A DNA stretch of 64,000 nucleotides. Origin: Acididesulfobacillus acetoxydans. Lineage in GTDB: Bacteria > Bacillota > Desulfitobacteriia > Desulfitobacteriales > Desulfitobacteriaceae. Shown here piece after piece: positions 62,969 to 64,000 of this stretch (the first letter of the stretch is position 1; each line of letters begins with the position of its first letter). Below the pieces are notes generated by a model. That model was not told the origin of the DNA. It ran no database searches and saw only the letters and a program-made list of their open reading frames with translations. The stretch lies in NCBI RefSeq assembly GCF_900016645.1, contig NZ_CDGJ01000081.1. The stretch is one strand, 5' to 3'. Made by a program: the position numbers and the translations under genes.

Positions 62969-63601
62969 ATGTCGGTTTTAGATCAAGTGATTAGGGAACG
63001 GCGTTCAACCCGTCATTTTTCGGATGAGATTCCTTCCAAAGGTCTGATTGAATCGGTGATTGAGGCCGGACTGCTTGCCCCATTCGCTGCGGCCAGCAGT
63101 TCAAACAGATACGCCAGAAGATTTGTTGTGGTGTCCCGCGGTAACTCGGTGCTTTTGAAATTAGCGGACGTGGTCCAGAAACAAGCACAGAAAGCATTTG
63201 AAGAACTTTCCAGGCAGAGTGACGCAGTCCCGGAGTTCGGTGTGAAGGCCAAGAACTTCTTGGGAAGGTTAGAAATGACGATGAAGCAAGGGCCACTGGG
63301 TATCGGCTCAGCCCCTTATTACATTGTCGTCGCCGAACCCAAAGGTATACCGGAAGCTCAGATGCAGTCTATCGCTCATTGTATGCAAAACATGTGGCTC
63401 AAGGCTACTGAACTCGGCTTGGGATTTCAGCTTGTGTCGATCACAGGACAGATGGGCGATAATTCGGATTTCTGTAAACTTGTTAACCTGCCCGTTGGCG
63501 AGTACAAAATGGATGGTTGTGCGATTGGTTATCCTGCCTTGAATCTCCCGCCAAGACCGGAATATCCCAGTGTTTCTGAAATCACAACTTGGCTTTTATG
63601 A
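62969..63601 (+). CDS. Nitroreductase-family FMN protein
   Basis: 210 residues; ATG at 62969 (TAGGGGGG upstream). Starts VLDQVIRERRSTRHFSDEIP, the FMN-binding signature, and has the mid GSAPYYIVVAEP and late GLGFQLVSITGQM segments of the family. Likely NAD(P)H-dependent reduction of nitro- or quinone-like compounds; physiological substrate unknown. Followed by another gene after 23 bases. Confidence 0.88.
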   Translation: MSVLDQVIRERRSTRHFSDEIPSKGLIESVIEAGLLAPFAAASSSNRYARRFVVVSRGNSVLLKLADVVQKQAQKAFEELSRQSDAVPEFGVKAKNFLGRLEMTMKQGPLGIGSAPYYIVVAEPKGIPEAQMQSIAHCMQNMWLKATELGLGFQLVSITGQMGDNSDFCKLVNLPVGEYKMDGCAIGYPALNLPPRPEYPSVSEITTWLL

Positions 63602-63624
63602 CCACAATAAAGGGAGGGACCGAA

Positions 63625-64000
63625 ATGTCATACATCGTAGATTTTAAAAATGTGTCTACGGTTGGTTTAGAGTCTTCCCCTGTAGCAGAGGCGCTGGCGG
63701 GTTTACGTGCTCATGAAGCCCGTTACTTTATGAACAAATACAAGCATGAATTTACGGTTGTACCAGCCGGGGAAAGCCCGGAGACCCTAGATTATGTAAA
63801 CCAGATTTTGAAGAAAGAACGTGGTATTGAGTTTGCGACCAAGCCTTTGGAAACGTCGCGCTTTCAAGTAGAAAATATCAAAATGGCCTACGTTTTTTAT
63901 GAGGATGGGCTTGAGATCAACGTCATGTATACGGTTGATGACCCCAAGAAGCGGGCTGTTGGCTTAAAGCTTTCTGAGGGGATGGGGGTACCCAAGGAGT
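63625..64000 (+). CDS. Protein of unknown function (cut by the window end)
   Basis: ATG at 63625, AGGGAGGG 6 bases upstream, open to the window end (125 codons). Begins MSYIVDFKNVSTVGLESSPV; mixed alpha/beta composition, no signal peptide, no family recognised. Probably cotranscribed with the nitroreductase. Confidence 0.7.
   Translation, partial: MSYIVDFKNVSTVGLESSPVAEALAGLRAHEARYFMNKYKHEFTVVPAGESPETLDYVNQILKKERGIEFATKPLETSRFQVENIKMAYVFYEDGLEINVMYTVDDPKKRAVGLKLSEGMGVPKE

Overview
The window looks like a chromosomal segment of a moderately GC-rich, anaerobic, endospore-former-type Firmicute (Peptococcaceae/Desulfitobacteriia-like). The evidence is: short HisG plus HisZ, a YerC-type TrpR-family regulator, the order topoisomerase-MazG-pcrA-ligA-gatCAB, an LCP (LytR) protein, Gram-positive lipoprotein signals, a butyryl-CoA:acetate-type CoA-transferase, corrinoid methyl-transfer proteins, a NifV-type homocitrate synthase, and strong AGGAGG ribosome sites with many GTG/TTG starts. 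The taxonomic placement is inference; no rRNA, tRNA or CRISPR array was seen.

Layout. (a) 1-3 kb is a worn, mobile-element-rich edge: an IS3-type OrfA running off the window, a HEPN-protein stump, a DAO-Rieske oxidoreductase and toxin-antitoxin relics. (b) 3.0-10.4 kb is one directional block: a LacI-type regulator, a xylose/ribose-type sugar ABC importer (xylFGH-like), then a UroD-family (MtaA/CmuA-like) methyltransferase and a DxHxxG corrinoid protein. Near-identical LacI-style palindromes lie before the regulator and before the binding protein. (c) 10.8-18.5 kb holds single genes: an LCM-type methyltransferase, threonine aldolase, thioredoxin-like protein, polysaccharide deacetylase, MazG, CoA-disulfide reductase-rhodanese fusion and an LCP protein. 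(d) 18.7-26.2 kb is an NhaC-type antiporter followed by a two-subunit acyl-CoA (malate-CoA) ligase, a small ferredoxin, a CitE/malyl-CoA-lyase-like enzyme and a malic enzyme. Together these match the malyl-CoA route known for fermentation of glyoxylate.

(e) 26.8-39.0 kb is a HEAT-repeat protein, yerC, hisZ, pfk, and then hisG-D-C-B-H-A-F-IE driven by its own promoter with a palindrome at the start of the transcript. It is followed by a decayed tnpB with its right-end hairpin. (f) 40-53.8 kb is a type IIA topoisomerase pair, MazG-like, pcrA, ligA and gatCAB. (g) 54-60 kb is homocitrate synthase with a long structured leader, a CoA-transferase, a CPBP protease and an RlmD-type rRNA methyltransferase. 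(h) 60.1-64 kb is again accessory: gene relics, a zinc-ribbon protein, a TetR regulator with a clear operator-promoter, a frameshifted methyltransferase, a nitroreductase and an incomplete unknown gene.

Two things stand out. First, a sugar importer and a corrinoid methyl-transfer pair appear to share one LacI-type control, which suggests use of a methylated sugar-like compound. Second, short degenerate tandem repeats (units of 9, 12, 15, 16, 20, 24 and about 18 bp) recur through this stretch. They fill spacers and have also grown inside housekeeping proteins: the gyrase-like A subunit, the N-terminus of RlmD, PcrA and the N-terminus of HisB. The 24-bp array in the topoisomerase A subunit sits where the GyrA box is expected.
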